Shown: positions 11,400-23,624, counted from the stretch's first letter. The stretch is DNA of 64,000 nt from Podarcis raffonei (GCF_027172205.1 NC_070604.1:81000023-81064022), one strand, 5' to 3'. Numbers and translations are program-made. Notes: generated from the sequence alone by a model not told the origin.

Positions 11400-13727
11400 T
11401 AGTGAATATGATGATTGTTCTCTAGATCTTGTACATCAAATATGCAACAATTTGTAGGAGGCAATTCAGTTCTCTGTTTCTCATAATGATGTTATTTTGA
11501 GAAGTCAATTATCAATGAAATTTTGTACCCAAGAAGTCGCAGGGCAAGCAAAGAGTTACTGGAACTTGTAAAAATGAATCTTCAAAATTACACATTCTTC
11601 TGGTGGAGTTTTTCATATTCAGATTTAAAATCTAACTAAGAGTCACTGTGCTTGCAAACAATGCAAAACATTCATTAGAATGTACACACACAAACATTGT
11701 GATCAAGTACTAATTTTGGTACACTTATGCCATCAAAAAACTAGAGAATGTCATTCCCTTGAAATGACCCAATTGTAGTTTGAGTGTGCAAAACAAACTT
11801 AACATTTCCCAGGATTCTTTGGGGAAAGTAATGCACTTTAAATGTATATTGGGTGCACTTTAAATTTATCATGTGGATCTGCACATGGATCACTGAACTT
11901 GGAGTCCCAATTACAGAAAGAATATTCTGTTAACATGGGCTAACAGTAATCCCTGCAGGGGCTTGGGTAGTGTGGCACCCTGAGCAAGGACAAAATTTGG
12001 TACCACTCGCTTAATATTTCATATTTTCTCAATAATTCCTTTTGGAACAGTTGCTTTGGTATGGATATTCTCAGTAGGTATCTGTATAAATACAAATTTA
12101 TTGTTTATTATCATTATTACTACTGCTACTATGACTAATACTAATTTGCACCCCCTCAGCTTGGCGCCTGTGGTGGGGAATCACCTGCACCATCCTAAAT
12201 TTGGTGTTGGTCCCAGTGTGCTGTAAATGTATTGTTTAGAGTGGCAGGGGGCAGATGCACACAAGAAAAACTACTAAGTGATTGTAGTTCTGGTGATATA
12301 AAATATATTCAACTGAGAAACAAATATAACTTCCCTATCTCATACGCTTCACACTTTACAATTCTTTAAAATTGTATATTGCACAGTATATATAGCACTG
12401 TTAGGGATTTAGGATTTTATAGCTACTGATCCAGTATCTATTCTAAGTACCTTAAATTTTACATACCACCCCCGCTTTTTTGGAAGCAAAGTTTTTTTTC
12501 CATCTGTTTGTCCCACTTTCTCATCTGTTCTTGAGGTCTCACAGTTTTGTTCAATATGTTTACAAGTGCTGATTTTTAAAAGAAAATCTAATAGTGTAGT
12601 GCTTTTCTACTTGAATTAGAAAAAGATTTTGAAATGAATGGACCCAAATTGTGAACCAAATCAGAATAATAGAAAACGGCAGGTATAGCTATAGGTACAA
12701 TATCAGAGGAGCAAAGGAAGGGAAGTTGCCTTCACATTTAAAAACTAAATCAGAGCAATTCCATAAACAATAATTCTGTACAGTATTGAGTCCACTCTCT
12801 TGTTACCAAATAATAAATCACAGATTTTTCTACACTAGTTACTCAGGATGTAAAGGCTTGGGATGGGGGGCAGGAATGGAAAGCTACAGGGGGAGGGAGA
12901 ATTTCCACAAAATTTACAGAAAAAAACATTCCGGGGTTGGGGGAAAGATCCCCCCATACCTGGAGGTAAGTCCCTCTGGTATGCACAATCCCAAGGGCAA
13001 CACTAGAGAGTAGTCATTCTAAAAAGTCAACAAACAGTCCAAAGTCAAACAGGGCAGCTCCTGGATCAGAAAACCTGGGGTCAGTCTCAACGTCACAGTC
13101 CAGTGGAGCTCCCGAAGCAGCCAAGCCATGGGTCCATCAATGGAGGAAGTTGAGCAGACCCAGAGCTTCTACCTTGCTTCCCTTTCAGCCTTCCAATTTG
13201 GATTGGCATATCTGGCTTTGCTCCAGCTGAGCAGCTGTGTCTCTCCACTTGATGGGCATGTAACCCTCACCTGCCCTAAACCTCATCCAGCTGCACAACC
13301 ACAAACTCCTCCCAGGCCTAACGAGCCCCATGATCTCCACCTGGTCAACTAGTGAGCTGGGCTGTGTTCCCTTGCCTGCCTCAGTTTCCTGGAGTGCACT
13401 TCCTGCTGTTCCCGGTGCCTTAGAGCTTGCTGTGTCTGCAGAGATGTATCACCTCCCCAGGCTCCTGTGAACTGTCAGCTGCCCCTTCACTGTCCTCTGA
13501 TGTTCTGTGAGTACCCAAGTCCCCAACCTCCCTTTCCACATCTTCAGCTTGCCCTGGTGTGTACCAGTCATGGCTACACCCCTTGCAAGGATCCTCTTCC
13601 CCTTCCTTGGTGTTCTGCTGGTTCATGACACTGAGCAATAATTCAGATTTGTTTGTAATGAGCTTATATGACAATAAGCATTCAGCCTGATTTCGTCTGG
13701 ATTTGTTTGACCATCAACTGATCATTA
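11400..13727. other. Intergenic DNA, no gene recognised
   Basis: Mostly unique-looking DNA. An ATT/ACT-rich low-complexity patch lies at about 12097-12142. At 11957-12015 there is a word ('ggcaccctgagcaaggacaa') shared with the R3 repeats. The open frames at 12786-13013 and 13128-13352 show no splice context or known motif. Confidence 0.55.
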
Positions 13728-13735
13728 TCCTATAC

Positions 13736-13871
13736 CAGGCATCCCCAACCTGCAGCCCTCCAGATGTTTTGGCCTACAACTCCCATGATCCCTAGCTAAC
13801 AGGACCAGTGGTCAGGGATGATGGGAATTGTAGTCCAAAACATCTGGAGGGCCGAAGGTTGGGGATGCCTG
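13736..13871. mobile_element. Intact hAT MITE with 8-bp target duplication
   Basis: The ends CAGGCATCCCCAACCT and its near-complement AGGTTGGGGATGCCTG style terminus form long inverted repeats across a 136-bp, almost palindromic element. The 8-bp word TCCTATAC flanks it at 13728-13735 and 13872-13879. This is the best-preserved member of the family that recurs at 5561, 6700, 10778, 38309 and 50827. Confidence 0.92.
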
Positions 13872-13879
13872 TCCTATAC

Positions 13880-15318
13880 TTTTTAATACATTTCATCACT
13901 TTTCTAACCATAAAATGTCTGGGAGGGGTTCAAGTGGATTTTTTGCACCACTTCACTAAATTTTCAGTTGAATGTTTCAGTCTTGAGGTGACCTGATGGC
14001 TTCGCTAATCTATGGAACTGTGGGGACTGTTTGTGAATGGACTAAGACATTCCATCAAATACTTTTTTTTACACACAGTTCTCAAAAGGTCCTCATGGAG
14101 GAGCCATGATAATCTTTAGAAGGGTCAACAAAGGTATGGATACACATGTGTTATTTGGATGACAACTGGACTCAGGGCACACTAGGCTCTGTAGTTCTCT
14201 ATAGTTCTCAGCCCTGCCATCTGCTTAAATATGAGGGTAGTTCATCCCTGGCCATATGCTGTAATAATAAGGGTGCCTATCTTAACACATTAGTAATAAT
14301 CAGCCTTCACACATTTGGGATTAGAGGGGAAAGGTTGCAGTTCACATGCCAGCCTAGAATCAGACCTTTTTTGATATACATATTACTTTTGATCATTAAT
14401 CTCACTCAATAGCACAACAAATTGGGGTTTAAACTCTTTATGTTGTCTCTGTGCAAAGCCTGAAATAATTGTTTTAGGATTCTGTATGCTAGGATGGGCT
14501 GGTGGCACTAGGCACCAGCAGAGGCCTCATGGCTAACCCTCAACCTGCATTGTTGTTGCTGTTCTTTAATTTAATTTAAAATATTTAAAGTCCTGCATTT
14601 CTATTCCCTCATGCTTCCATGATTCTATCTCAGGCAGAGGCAGCTGAAGCAGCTACTCCTCACTATCCTCACTGACTTGCCCTTTGGGGCAGGCAGAGGA
14701 GAAAGCTGGAAAGTAGGGATAATGGCAGGAAGCTACCATCTACCCTGTTCACCTGCCATTTCCCTCTGGGCAGTGATAAAGATCGGGTCTCCATCATGCT
14801 GCTACCAGTTTGCTTGCCTCCCCCTTGCCTGGTTGAGTGAGTGCATGGAAGAAAAAGCAGCTGCCACCACCAAAAGCAGCAACACTGAGGGATGGGGGCA
14901 ATGAGGACATATTGCCAAAGCTCCCAAAAACCTCATTTTGTCATTGCCAAGCAAGCAACTACTGCTCTGCCAAGGTTTCTAAGCAACAGTGAGAAACAAC
15001 AGCACAGTGCTAGGGCAGATTTAACTGATTCGGGCCTAAGTCAAGCCACACTAAAGCCATGTTTTTATTCAGTCAGCCATCTTGATTCAAAACGGCATCT
15101 AACTATAACCAAACATAGACAAAAACCTGCTCCAGGGGCCACCATGTAAAATTTGGTTATTATATTTATGATTTGGTTATGATTCTAGGTGTCCAAATGC
15201 ACAGAGAACAGACAAACTATGGTACTTTCCAAAACATACACAATATGAAAATTGTGGTGGTTGAGCTCACCCTGACTCATGTCAAATTGGCTCAAATAAG
15301 ATAGGAAGCTTTCTCTGA
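13880..15318. other. Intergenic DNA, no gene recognised
   Basis: Nothing supported. The open frames at 14146-14412, 14677-14904 and 14892-15149 lack recognisable protein motifs. Confidence 0.55.
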
Positions 15319-15319
15319 A

Positions 15320-15450
15320 ATGGGGGGGCAGACCTTCCATGTGCCACATTTTCCAGGGACAGTCTCAGATTTATAGAAGTCTTCCCAGTTTCTAATTTGA
15401 TCCTGGAATGTCCCATTTCCCCATAGGACATCCCTATTTTCATCAGAGAA
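15320..15450. repeat. Unclassified repeat R5, copy 1
   Basis: Shares an ordered series of words with 17398-17510: 'ttccagggaca', 'tagaag.c.tcccag.ttct', 'atttgatc.tggaatgtcc'. Family not identified. Confidence 0.5.
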
Positions 15451-15504
15451 ATGTTAGAGGGCATTGAATTATCCAATCCCCGAGCCATCTGAAGGCAGCT
15501 CTGT

Positions 15505-15617
15505 ACAGGGCAGATTTTTAATGCTTTATTATATTTTTATATGTGTTGGAAACTGCCCAGAGTGGCTGAGGCAACCCAGTCAGATGGGCAGGGTATAAAT
15601 AGTGAAATTATTATTAT
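15505..15617 (+). mobile_element. L2-type LINE 3' tail, second subfamily
   Basis: Contains 'gcccagagtggctgaggcaa' then GGGTATAAATA and ATT units. The same tail recurs at 37400-37560 and 38131-38308. Confidence 0.65.
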
Positions 15618-16739
15618 GGAATAGGACGTCTGTATTTTCATGGGATAAATCTTGGAGCTTATGGGGATCAGAGTGCTTGTATTTCAGGTGATCCCTAGGT
15701 ACAATTATTTATTTTCAAGCCCAGAAATAGAAGTTGTGCTGCTATCAATAGCCATAAGTCTGCATCTTAAGGCCTTTGTCCTTTAAAAAAATATGTCGAA
15801 TGTAGCACTTTAAATGGTTCTCAAGATTTGGATCGCAAGCTGCTGTGGATGGGGGGGGGGAGTGTAAGGGTAATACATGCCGCGTCTCTGTGCCAAATCA
15901 ATTGAATATTCCATTCCACATTGCGAATATTCAGAATTCATGCTGTTTAAATAGGCCAAACATCTGCTCCGGCTCTTTAGAGTTCCTCAGCAGCAGTCAC
16001 ACTCTTGTACGTCACCATCACCAGGGTTTGGAATAATCATGGTGCCAAAAACACCCCTTCCAAAATCTGTGAAAAATCCAGTTGCATTTCAGACTCCCAT
16101 TCAGGCGTCCACAGATGCTGGCGTTATCATAACATCCTCTCCCTCCCTTTTTTGCAATTCAGAGGTAGCTTTAAAACATGCTGTTCCCAAAAGCCGCACT
16201 TTCTGCTCCCCCTTTTTCCCCAGTGCATATTATTCATTAGGAGCCTAATGTGAGTTTCAGACTGCACCATGCGTCTTTGACAGAAGGGCATATGTGCCTG
16301 GCCATGTGCTTGAGACAGATAAGTACATAAACAGCATATTGGCACCAGACAGACATCTGTGCCTGGGGGCGGGGGCGGGAAATGCTTGTGATATGTACAT
16401 GAATGACATTTTAGCTTTAATTAAATCCACGTAACACTGAAATGAAGGCTTGATTCCCCTCCCCCCTTACATGTAAATATCAGGAAGAAGGGGTTGGTTT
16501 TTGTTTTGGGGTTTTGCAATATTTTCATGCCTCTGTCACAATATAACCTTAGGCCTTGCAATAAAGTACTAATTAAGTGCCTGCCATGACATGTCATGTA
16601 GGGACTGTACTGTCAAGTATATTGCAAGGACAGTTGGGTGCTAACAGGTGGGATCCATGTTAGAAGGCACAGGCTAGAATGCACAGTTTTAAGGGGTGTA
16701 ATGGGATCCAGCACCCTCCTGGAGCTAGTCCTGTCACAA
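15618..16739. other. Intergenic DNA, no gene recognised
   Basis: A G-run at about 15850-15860 and a GGGGC patch at about 16365-16380 are the only low-complexity tracts. No exon seen. Confidence 0.5.
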
Positions 16740-16744
16740 TTAAA

Positions 16745-17397
16745 ATGTGCTTTGTACTTTTAAACAGTTTTAGTAAGTTGGCAACCCTGAAAAGCAGAAG
16801 CACTATGACCAGCTTGTACATTTGGCAACCTAGCAAAAAATAATAATTCTTAGACATTTATGCATATGATATATTTATATACAAGGCTTTTAAAGCATGT
16901 ATCAAATCCCTTTATTCTGTTCTATCCTTTAATTATTAGTAAAGCTGTGTTTGTAAACTGGTTAGAAGTTTAACTTTAAGCAGTTTTGCAATCTTAGTTA
17001 CTTCCCGAGAAAAAGGATGAAGCTTTAGTAGTTGCTTGGTAACCACATTCCAGATGTATGAGTGAAGTTGGTGTATGTAAGGGAGAAAGTCCTTGGAGTT
17101 GGGTGGGTATGTACTCTATTCTCTTAGTGTATTAATTAAGGATTAGTCTGTTTAGGATAATTCCTTTACTCCAACTTCTATTCCCCATTTCCAGGGCTAT
17201 TCTTCATCCTTGCTGTGACACTTGGTTAGCAAATAGACATTTCAACCTTCATTTTTGGTTTGGTTGTTTGTCCTGGAGTCCCCGCATTCACCTTTAGCAA
17301 AGAAAAGATCTATATCTCATATTTGATCAAGTTTGCATACATTACACAATTGTTTGAAGTTCACAGTCAAGTTCTATCCCAAACTGGGTTTGCATGC
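16745..17397 (+). repeat. Segment R4, copy 1 (matches 3' flank of gene A)
   Basis: Matches 41640-42150 in the same orientation and order: 'agttttagtaagttggcaac', then 'ttcatttttgg.tgg.ttg', then 'tagcaaagaaaagatc', then 'ttctatcccaaactg'. Copy 1 carries extra sequence in the middle. It may be an interspersed repeat (the other copy has an AATAAAGCC word typical of LTRs) or the 3' flank of a lost P450 copy. Confidence 0.5.
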
Positions 17398-17510
17398 TCT
17401 TCAAGTGTCCTGATTTTCCCAGGACATTCCCAGAGTTACAGAAGCCATCCCAGCTTCTGATTTGATCATGGAATGTCCTGTTTCCCCCCTCCAAGCAGTG
17501 CCACTGTTCA
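17398..17510. repeat. Unclassified repeat R5, copy 2
   Basis: See the copy at 15320; the same words occur in the same order and orientation. Confidence 0.5.
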
Positions 17511-18249
17511 GCTCGGAGGAGAATTTCCCCAAACCACCAGCATCTCTGGTAACTTAACACAATCCTTTAACCTAGGGCTCAGCTACCCTCATCATTATAA
17601 CTGCATTGTAAACATGAGACACCAGATAGCGCTGTAGAGCAGTGATCCGTCACCAATGGGATTTTCCATTAAGAGCATTTATAACGTGTTTTTCTGTAGC
17701 TTTTTCTATGTGTGTAGATCCAGCCCTAGTCTACCACACATATCCTATTCACAACTGATATTGTAACTGCTCAGGGTGAAGTATAGTGTCTCAAGATGCT
17801 TGTGTGCTGCTAGGAATTGCTACTGTGGCTTCTGTCCATTGGTTTCCTTGACTATCTCAGTGTAGCCATACACAACGGAGTCAGCTTTAAAGGCTTGGGG
17901 GCTATGAGATCCCGTATATCTGTTCCACCAGTGCTCACACAGACAGACACATGCATTTTCTTTCATATGGGTCACAGCTCCCATTATTCACAGTAATCAG
18001 AATGTGGCCATTTTACCTTTAATCTTGGGGGAATTTAACACAGTTGGGGTCAGGTGCTACTGTTTCCCTTTCATGAGAAGAGAAACTCGGGCTTTCCTCC
18101 CAGACAGCACTCGGTTCTAGCACTTCTCTGTTGGGCACTATTGCCATTATAAGAGAGCAAGGGAGGCATTTATGCTGAGTTCCTGCACCTTTTTCTCTAG
18201 AAAAACAGCACTGAATATAACTATATATTTTGACATGTATATTGATATA
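17511..18249. other. Intergenic DNA, no gene recognised
   Basis: No feature that I can support. Confidence 0.5.
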
Positions 18250-18430
18250 TGTATTGCACAGAGATGGATTTAGGGAAGTGTGACCGGTTTGGTTGCATTG
18301 GGCATAGAGGTTTGGAGGTGCCACTGGGGACACCACAATTATGATTTACATTGGAACAAGAGGGGGGAGGGGTGCTGAATGTTGGAGTCGCACAGGGTGC
18401 TGCTGAAATTTGAGACCCTGATACCTGCCA
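18250..18430 (-). repeat. Unclassified repeat R3, minus-strand copy
   Basis: Its reverse complement matches 55065-55210 ('taaatcata.tt', 'atgccca.tgc.accaaac', 'ctcctaaatc') and, more weakly, 42590-42740. Three copies in two orientations show that it is an interspersed repeat. The minus-strand open frame at 18221-18691 overlaps it and is not a gene. Confidence 0.55.
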
Positions 18431-19129
18431 TGTGGGCATTGAGCTAGTGGGGTTCATTTTGCTGGCTTGAATCAGGCCCAATGTGTCTGAATTCCTCATA
18501 GCCACAAACCTGACATGTTTTAGCCAACTTTTCCGTAGAGTTAGGGTTCCCATCTGCACTATGCATGCATTATCATACCACTTTAAACAATAATGACTTT
18601 CTCCAAAGAAGCCTGGGAAGCATAGTTTGTTAAGGGCATTGAGAATGGTTAGGAAACCCCTCTTTCCCTCGCCAGGGCTTGCCCAAGACATTTTGACACC
18701 TGAGGCAAGTCACAAAATGCCTCCCCACTAGGGAAGAACGGGTGAGTGAAGATCTGCGTCAGGAACAAGGGGAGGGAGAGAAATCAGGATCTGCTGCCAC
18801 CATGGATTCTGCTACCTGAGGTAGTTGCCTCACTGGCTGGTCACAGAGCTACAATTCTCAGAGTTCCCTGGGAAGAGGAAGTGCCTGATTTCCCCATGCT
18901 GTTTTCTTGTATTGTATTCTTAGCAGGTGCTGCCAGTCCACCAGTTATTAACTTGGTTCCAATGTACGCTGAGGTTAATTAAGATGTAAAGTGCTTACTG
19001 CAGGTCACAGCAAATTTGCTGGAGGACACCTTCAGGTTATCCTCATGACCTTTCAAGAAGCACAGATTTTCCCATATACGCTATCTTTGCAAGGGCGTTC
19101 TTCTATTCCAACAGATGCAAAGAAGGATG
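18431..19129. other. Intergenic DNA, no gene recognised
   Basis: No exon or named repeat seen. Confidence 0.5.
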
Positions 19130-19806
19130 AAGGTGAGAGTGAACAATTAGGTGCCGATTTCAAACCTGAACAGACAAGTCATGGCTGCACCTCGGTGGGG
19201 GAAAAGGCACTGGTTTGCTGGTAGGAAGGGGTACAATTCAATATAGATGTCTATTGGAATGTTTTGCGTATATTTATAAAATCAGAATATTTCTCATATG
19301 TTAACTGCATTGACGCATCTGAATCAATGTACATGCACTTTCCCTTGTATATAACTAGTTCTATCCTAACACAGAGTTTAAATGTGCTTTGTAAATATAA
19401 TTTAATCAATGGGCTTTAAAAAATACAACTCCAAATTGGATTGCGACCAATGAATTGTACATAGATTTATTTTTTTAAAGTATCGTTGTCATGATTTAAT
19501 AAACATTGGGGATAACAGCATGAAAACTGAGTCAGCAATTCTGATTTCCATTGAATAGTTAAAAGTATCCTTTCCATATTATACCGCAACAACATCTTAT
19601 GTTAAAAGCATAGCAATTGCTAACGGCTGAAACTGTTCACTTGTAGCTCTGTTTCATTCCAGTTAATGAATAGTGTTTTAAAGTAAAATTGCCAGAGTTG
19701 GCCGCTATTGGTTCTGTCAAGTTAAAAGGAATACAGACAACATAAGATGAACTACTGGCTTGTTATTCAGGAAGGAGGAGAATTTTCAGGGAGCTTTAGG
19801 TAGAAA
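19130..19806 (+). repeat. Segment R2, copy a (matches 57800-58610 upstream of gene C)
   Basis: Long collinear similarity to 57860-58610, including 'catatgttaactgcat', 'ttaaatgtgct.tataaat' , 'tgaaaactga.tcagc' and 'actactggcttgt.attcagga'. Shorter copies lie at 21985-22475 and 23098-23340. The long shared span suggests a duplicon tied to the P450 duplications, though an interspersed repeat is possible. Confidence 0.6.
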
Positions 19807-20127
19807 TAGGATGCAAGGAAGGAATCACAAGATTTTTGAGCTCCCAAAACCTTCAGTCTCTTTCCTGTCACGCACAGTCTTTATTAATTCACTTCTACCG
19901 ACAGAGAGGTTGCCTAGACACTTCTGCCTATTTCAGTGGCTTAGCCAATCAAAACAACCACTGCCTGCATGTCCCTCCCCTGTCTCCAGTTTCTCTTTCC
20001 CATAGAAATGACTTGTTGCTGTGTGAGCATCTACTCTTGGATTTTCTTTTCTTTCTGCAGCACTTTTTACAAAGAACTCCATCTTTTACTTCTTTACTGC
20101 AGCAGCAGCATTCCAGCTATCTCTTAG

Positions 20128-20840
20128 TGAAATGCCCATTACGAGAATAAACACCATTTGGTTCTGTTTCTGAGTCTTTATTATTTACAAAACTTTACAC
20201 TAGTCATTAATAAAGAAAAAACAAATAAAGAAACAAACACAATCTTTCTCTCTTTTTAGCCATCTGGCTAGAGACCTAATGCTGACTTATTCACATACTC
20301 ATTTACACTGACCCAGATTTAGTTGATTGCATGCCCTGAGAAGGACACCTGTTGCTGGGGAAATTCCCTAGCAACTTGTTCAGGGCCATTTACAAGTTTC
20401 AAGTTTCAACAGCCCTCCTAACTTGAAATGCTGCCTTGAACACCTGGTAATTTTATTTTATTTTAATTTTACTCAGTAAGACACAATTCCATTGTCAGCA
20501 TTTTAAATTTTACAGCAGTCAAAGGCTTTGTAAAAATGTCTGCCATCATAAACTCTGTGGATCAATACCTGAGCTTGATCCACCCTTTAAAAATGCAGTC
20601 TTTCATATGTGTATAGCATATATTTAAGTGTTCTGTTTTAGGTCTACATTTTTCTGATTTGGTCATACTTATACATGATTGACTATCCTCAAATACCATT
20701 GCAGCTTCTGGAAAATTTAAATATAGATAATTGAAAAGTTGCCTGTTAAGGAACCTGTTGCTGGGGAAATTTTCTGTTGCCTAGCAACTTGTTCAAGCCA
20801 ATTAACAAGTTTTTTCTAGAATATTCTAACAGGGCAGTGG
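20128..20840 (-). mobile_element. Ty1/copia LTR retrotransposon fossil, internally deleted
   Basis: On the minus strand, 20128-20411 has LTR form (TG at one edge, CA at the other, with AATAAA-type words inside). Next to it lies a short purine-rich tract (20412-20425). The following ~300 bp read like the end of a copia polymerase, with the RNase H-distal run E-D-S-Q-S-C-I-S-M-T-K and the terminal A-D-I-F-T-K-P-L. A second LTR-like piece lies at 20748-20836. Most of the element is missing and it is broken. Old age is inferred from the decay. Confidence 0.75.
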
Positions 20841-20940
20841 GTTATTTTATCCAGTCCCTCACCTTGTTTTCAGTAAGACATCATGGAGCAGGGGAAAGCA
20901 AGCTAAAGATTATAGCAAGCTAGGGTGGGCAGGACAATGG

Positions 20941-21810
20941 TAGCCCTCCATGTCAATCAGCCTACCTAAGCCAATCAAAACCATGTATTCTTCCTGGGAT
21001 GTGGTGAGAAGCCTTTTTGGAGAGAAAAGTGTGACTCCACACAAGGTGAGGGTCCTGCCAGATGAGATGCTACAGGGGGTTGAAAGTGATCAAGGAGCCC
21101 AGCTGCAAGGCACCCAGGTGGAAGGGGCGGCCAAAGTGATCCAGTGTGGATGAGGGGCTGGGACTGCAAAGAGATACAGACAGTAGCTGAAGGCAAGGGG
21201 GAAGACAACGCCTTGGATAAGGGTGAGCTGGCTGGAGCCGAGGAGCTGCTTCTGACTGATTTCTCCATCCCCTGGGAGCCTGCTGTGGAAGAGCAGGTGC
21301 AGGAGGAAAGTGCCTCAGAGGAGTGTGAGCTGCAAGATGGACGTGAAGAGCTGCTCTCCATGTGTGCTAGCAGTGCAGGGGGAGATACAAGAGGTGCGTC
21401 TGCATTGGAAAGAGGAATCAGTGCCTCCAGAGATGCCAGAAGATGAGGCACAGCAGGAGGAATGTAAGGTGCATGTGAACATGCAGGAGGAGAAGCTGGC
21501 ACCTGAGGAAATGGTGGTGGAGGAACACGAGCAAGAAGAGCTTGAGGCCCATGTGCATGCGCCAGAGAATCAGCAAGCACCTGCTCTGTTGGGTGAGATA
21601 AAACCTTCCAATCAGTTTGCCCCATGGGTGCCCCAAGATGGCCTTGCAGGGTGGGGACCAGCCCCTATACCCAGTGCAGCCCAGGGCCCCACAGGCTCAC
21701 CTTCTGGTTCCATGAGTTTGGGAGGCAAGAGCTGGGCTTTGGGAAGGAGGCATGAAGCTCTGACAGAGTCCTCGAGTCCTCCCGCCTCCTTCCCAAAGCC
21801 TACTTAGTGC
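20941..21810 (+). other. GC-rich island with Glu-rich open frames, unrecognised
   Basis: Three overlapping plus-strand open frames (20950-21153, 21144-21446, 21310-21807) and one minus-strand frame (20975-21625) share this block. The second and third are strongly acidic, with repeated Glu-Glu and Gln-Glu-Glu words such as E-E-Q-V-Q-E-E and E-E-H-E-Q-E-E-L-E. Composition differs sharply from the AT-rich surroundings. I see no splice sites joining them and no known domain. It could be a decayed retroelement part, a retrocopy of a host exon, or a non-coding low-complexity block. No function is proposed. Confidence 0.4.
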
Positions 21811-21984
21811 TTTCCCAGTTTTAGGAATAAGGGGGGGGGCTCTAGAGCCCTGCCAGAGCCATCGGGCAAGTGCTGGAGGGGGTTCCAAATTTTGGACTTG
21901 CACAGGGTGCCATAGTACCCAAGTGCTGTAGCACACGTCTTCCTGTGCAGCTCCAATCCGTCCTGTTCAGGAAGAGCTTCCTGA

Positions 21985-22475
21985 GCTCTTCTTGGGGGCC
22001 CTGGCTGTAAGCTAGCACAAGCCATGGCTGTGTTGAGGTTGTGGTTTGCTTGCAGGAATGAGTGTGGTCACAACGTATGATAAAACTCTAACGGAATGTA
22101 CTGCATATGCTTATAAAATTAGAATATTTTGCAAGGCATGTTCTGCAATGAAGTGGTAAACAGTTAACTTGAATCAACAGCTACATGAATGAATGTGCAC
22201 CTCCCTTGGCATGTAACCAGTTTCTGTTGTTCTGAACTGTTGGCCTTGATCCCAACACAGTGTTTCAGTGTGCTTATAAATATAGAAGAGGGCAGGCAGT
22301 AGGTGGTGGTGGTTGTGCTGTCTCTGCAGGTTGGGTCCAAAACTGTGGTTTCCTGAGAGCTCTTGGGGTCCCTGGCTGTAAGCTAGCACCAGCCATCGCT
22401 ATGGTGAGGTTGTGGTTTGCTTTCAGGAATGAGTGTGGTCACAACTCATGATAAAATTCTAATGGAATGCCCTGC
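21985..22475 (+). repeat. Segment R2, copies b and c (tandem)
   Basis: 21985-22110 and 22356-22475 repeat each other ('ccctggctgtaagctagcac', 'gaggttgtggtttgctt.caggaatgagtgtggtcacaac'), so this is a local tandem duplication. The second unit is then split by the LINE at 22477-23097 and resumes at 23098. Confidence 0.65.
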
Positions 22476-22476
22476 T

Positions 22477-23097
22477 AATAATAATAATAATGATAAATTA
22501 TTTTATTTTATTTAATCCCCGCTCTTCCTGGTTTAAAAACCGGGCTCAGGGTGGCTAACAGCAAATATAAAACACTGATTAAAAACAGCATAAAATACAA
22601 CATAAAATGCAGCATTAATGTCAATAAAGTTCAAGAATTCAGGGGTCATTTTTTTTTGGGGGGGGGAGGGAACCCAGTATGTAGACATCAAATGATCACC
22701 AGGGTTAACTAGCCAAGTTGGTCCTACTAGGGCCAGCAAGGAGACAGGGAAGAATTTAAATGTGGGGTCCCAGAAAGGGTTTATTCATAGAAGAGGAAAG
22801 GGGGAAAGGGAATAGATGATCAGGCTAATTCAAATTGAAGGCCAGGCAGAATAACTCGTATCCTACAGGCCCTGCGGAGGGAGATCGAGTCCTGCAGGGC
22901 CCTAGTGTCGTGGGACAGAGCATTCCACCAGGTTGGAGCAGTCACTGAAAAAGCCCTGGCCCTGGTGGAGAATAGTCTGGCTTCCGTAGGGCCCGGGACC
23001 TTTAAGCTATTATTATTCATGGACCTTAGGGTCCTCCGCGGGACATACCAGGAGAGGCGGCCCTGTAAGTATGAGGGTCCTAGGCCGCATAGGGCTT
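22477..23097 (-). mobile_element. L2-type LINE fragment, minus strand
   Basis: The left end is the inverted 3' tail (ATT units then an AT-rich word and 'accgggctcagggtggctaa'). At 22820-23020 the minus strand reads an RT C-terminus containing A-P-T-W-W-N-A-L-S, like the copy at 9342. It has interrupted an R2 unit. Confidence 0.75.
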
Positions 23098-23340
23098 AGA
23101 ATATTTTGCAAGGCACGTTCTGCAATGAAGTGGTAGAAAGTTAACTTGGATCAACAGCTGCATGAATGGACATGCACCTCCTTTGGCACGTAACCAGTTT
23201 CTGTTGTTCTGAACTGTTGGCCTCAATCCCAACGCAGAGTTTAAATGTGCTTATAAATACAGTAAGATCAATGGGCTTTAAGATGGATTGTGGTTCCTGA
23301 ATTTCCCATAGGTTATATTACTTTCCAGATTAGTTGTTGC
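23098..23340 (+). repeat. Segment R2, remainder of the split copy
   Basis: Continues the R2 unit after the LINE ('agaatattttgcaaggcacg', 'accagtttctgttgttctga'), closely matching 22120-22290. Confidence 0.65.
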
Positions 23341-23624
23341 CATGATTTAAAAAAGTTGTGCATCTTGGGTAATGACCAAGGATGATGGGAGTTGCAATTA
23401 AAAATAATTATTGAAGGCTGCTTCAGCCCATATTGCTGACATTCCCAGAGGCCTGAGCTGACATACAATGACCTCCTGCAGCAGCAGTCCAGGCTGCCTC
23501 AGCTTGCAGACACTGGTTCTTCACCTTTCACCTGCAATGCATTCAAAAGTATGGGCAGGTCCCCCAGGCACACAGAGGCTGTAGCAATGAAGCACAGCAG
23601 TTAAGCGATTATTGCAGTTCAGTA

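Noticed and set aside
18221-18691. A 156-codon minus-strand open frame
   Set aside because: It overlaps repeat R3, whose other copies lie at 55040 and 42590; it has no splice context and no known motif.
20975-21625. A 216-codon minus-strand open frame rich in Ser, Pro and Leu
   Set aside because: It is the antisense of the acidic GC-rich block; Glu-rich codons on one strand read as Leu/Ser/Pro on the other, so it is likely a shadow.
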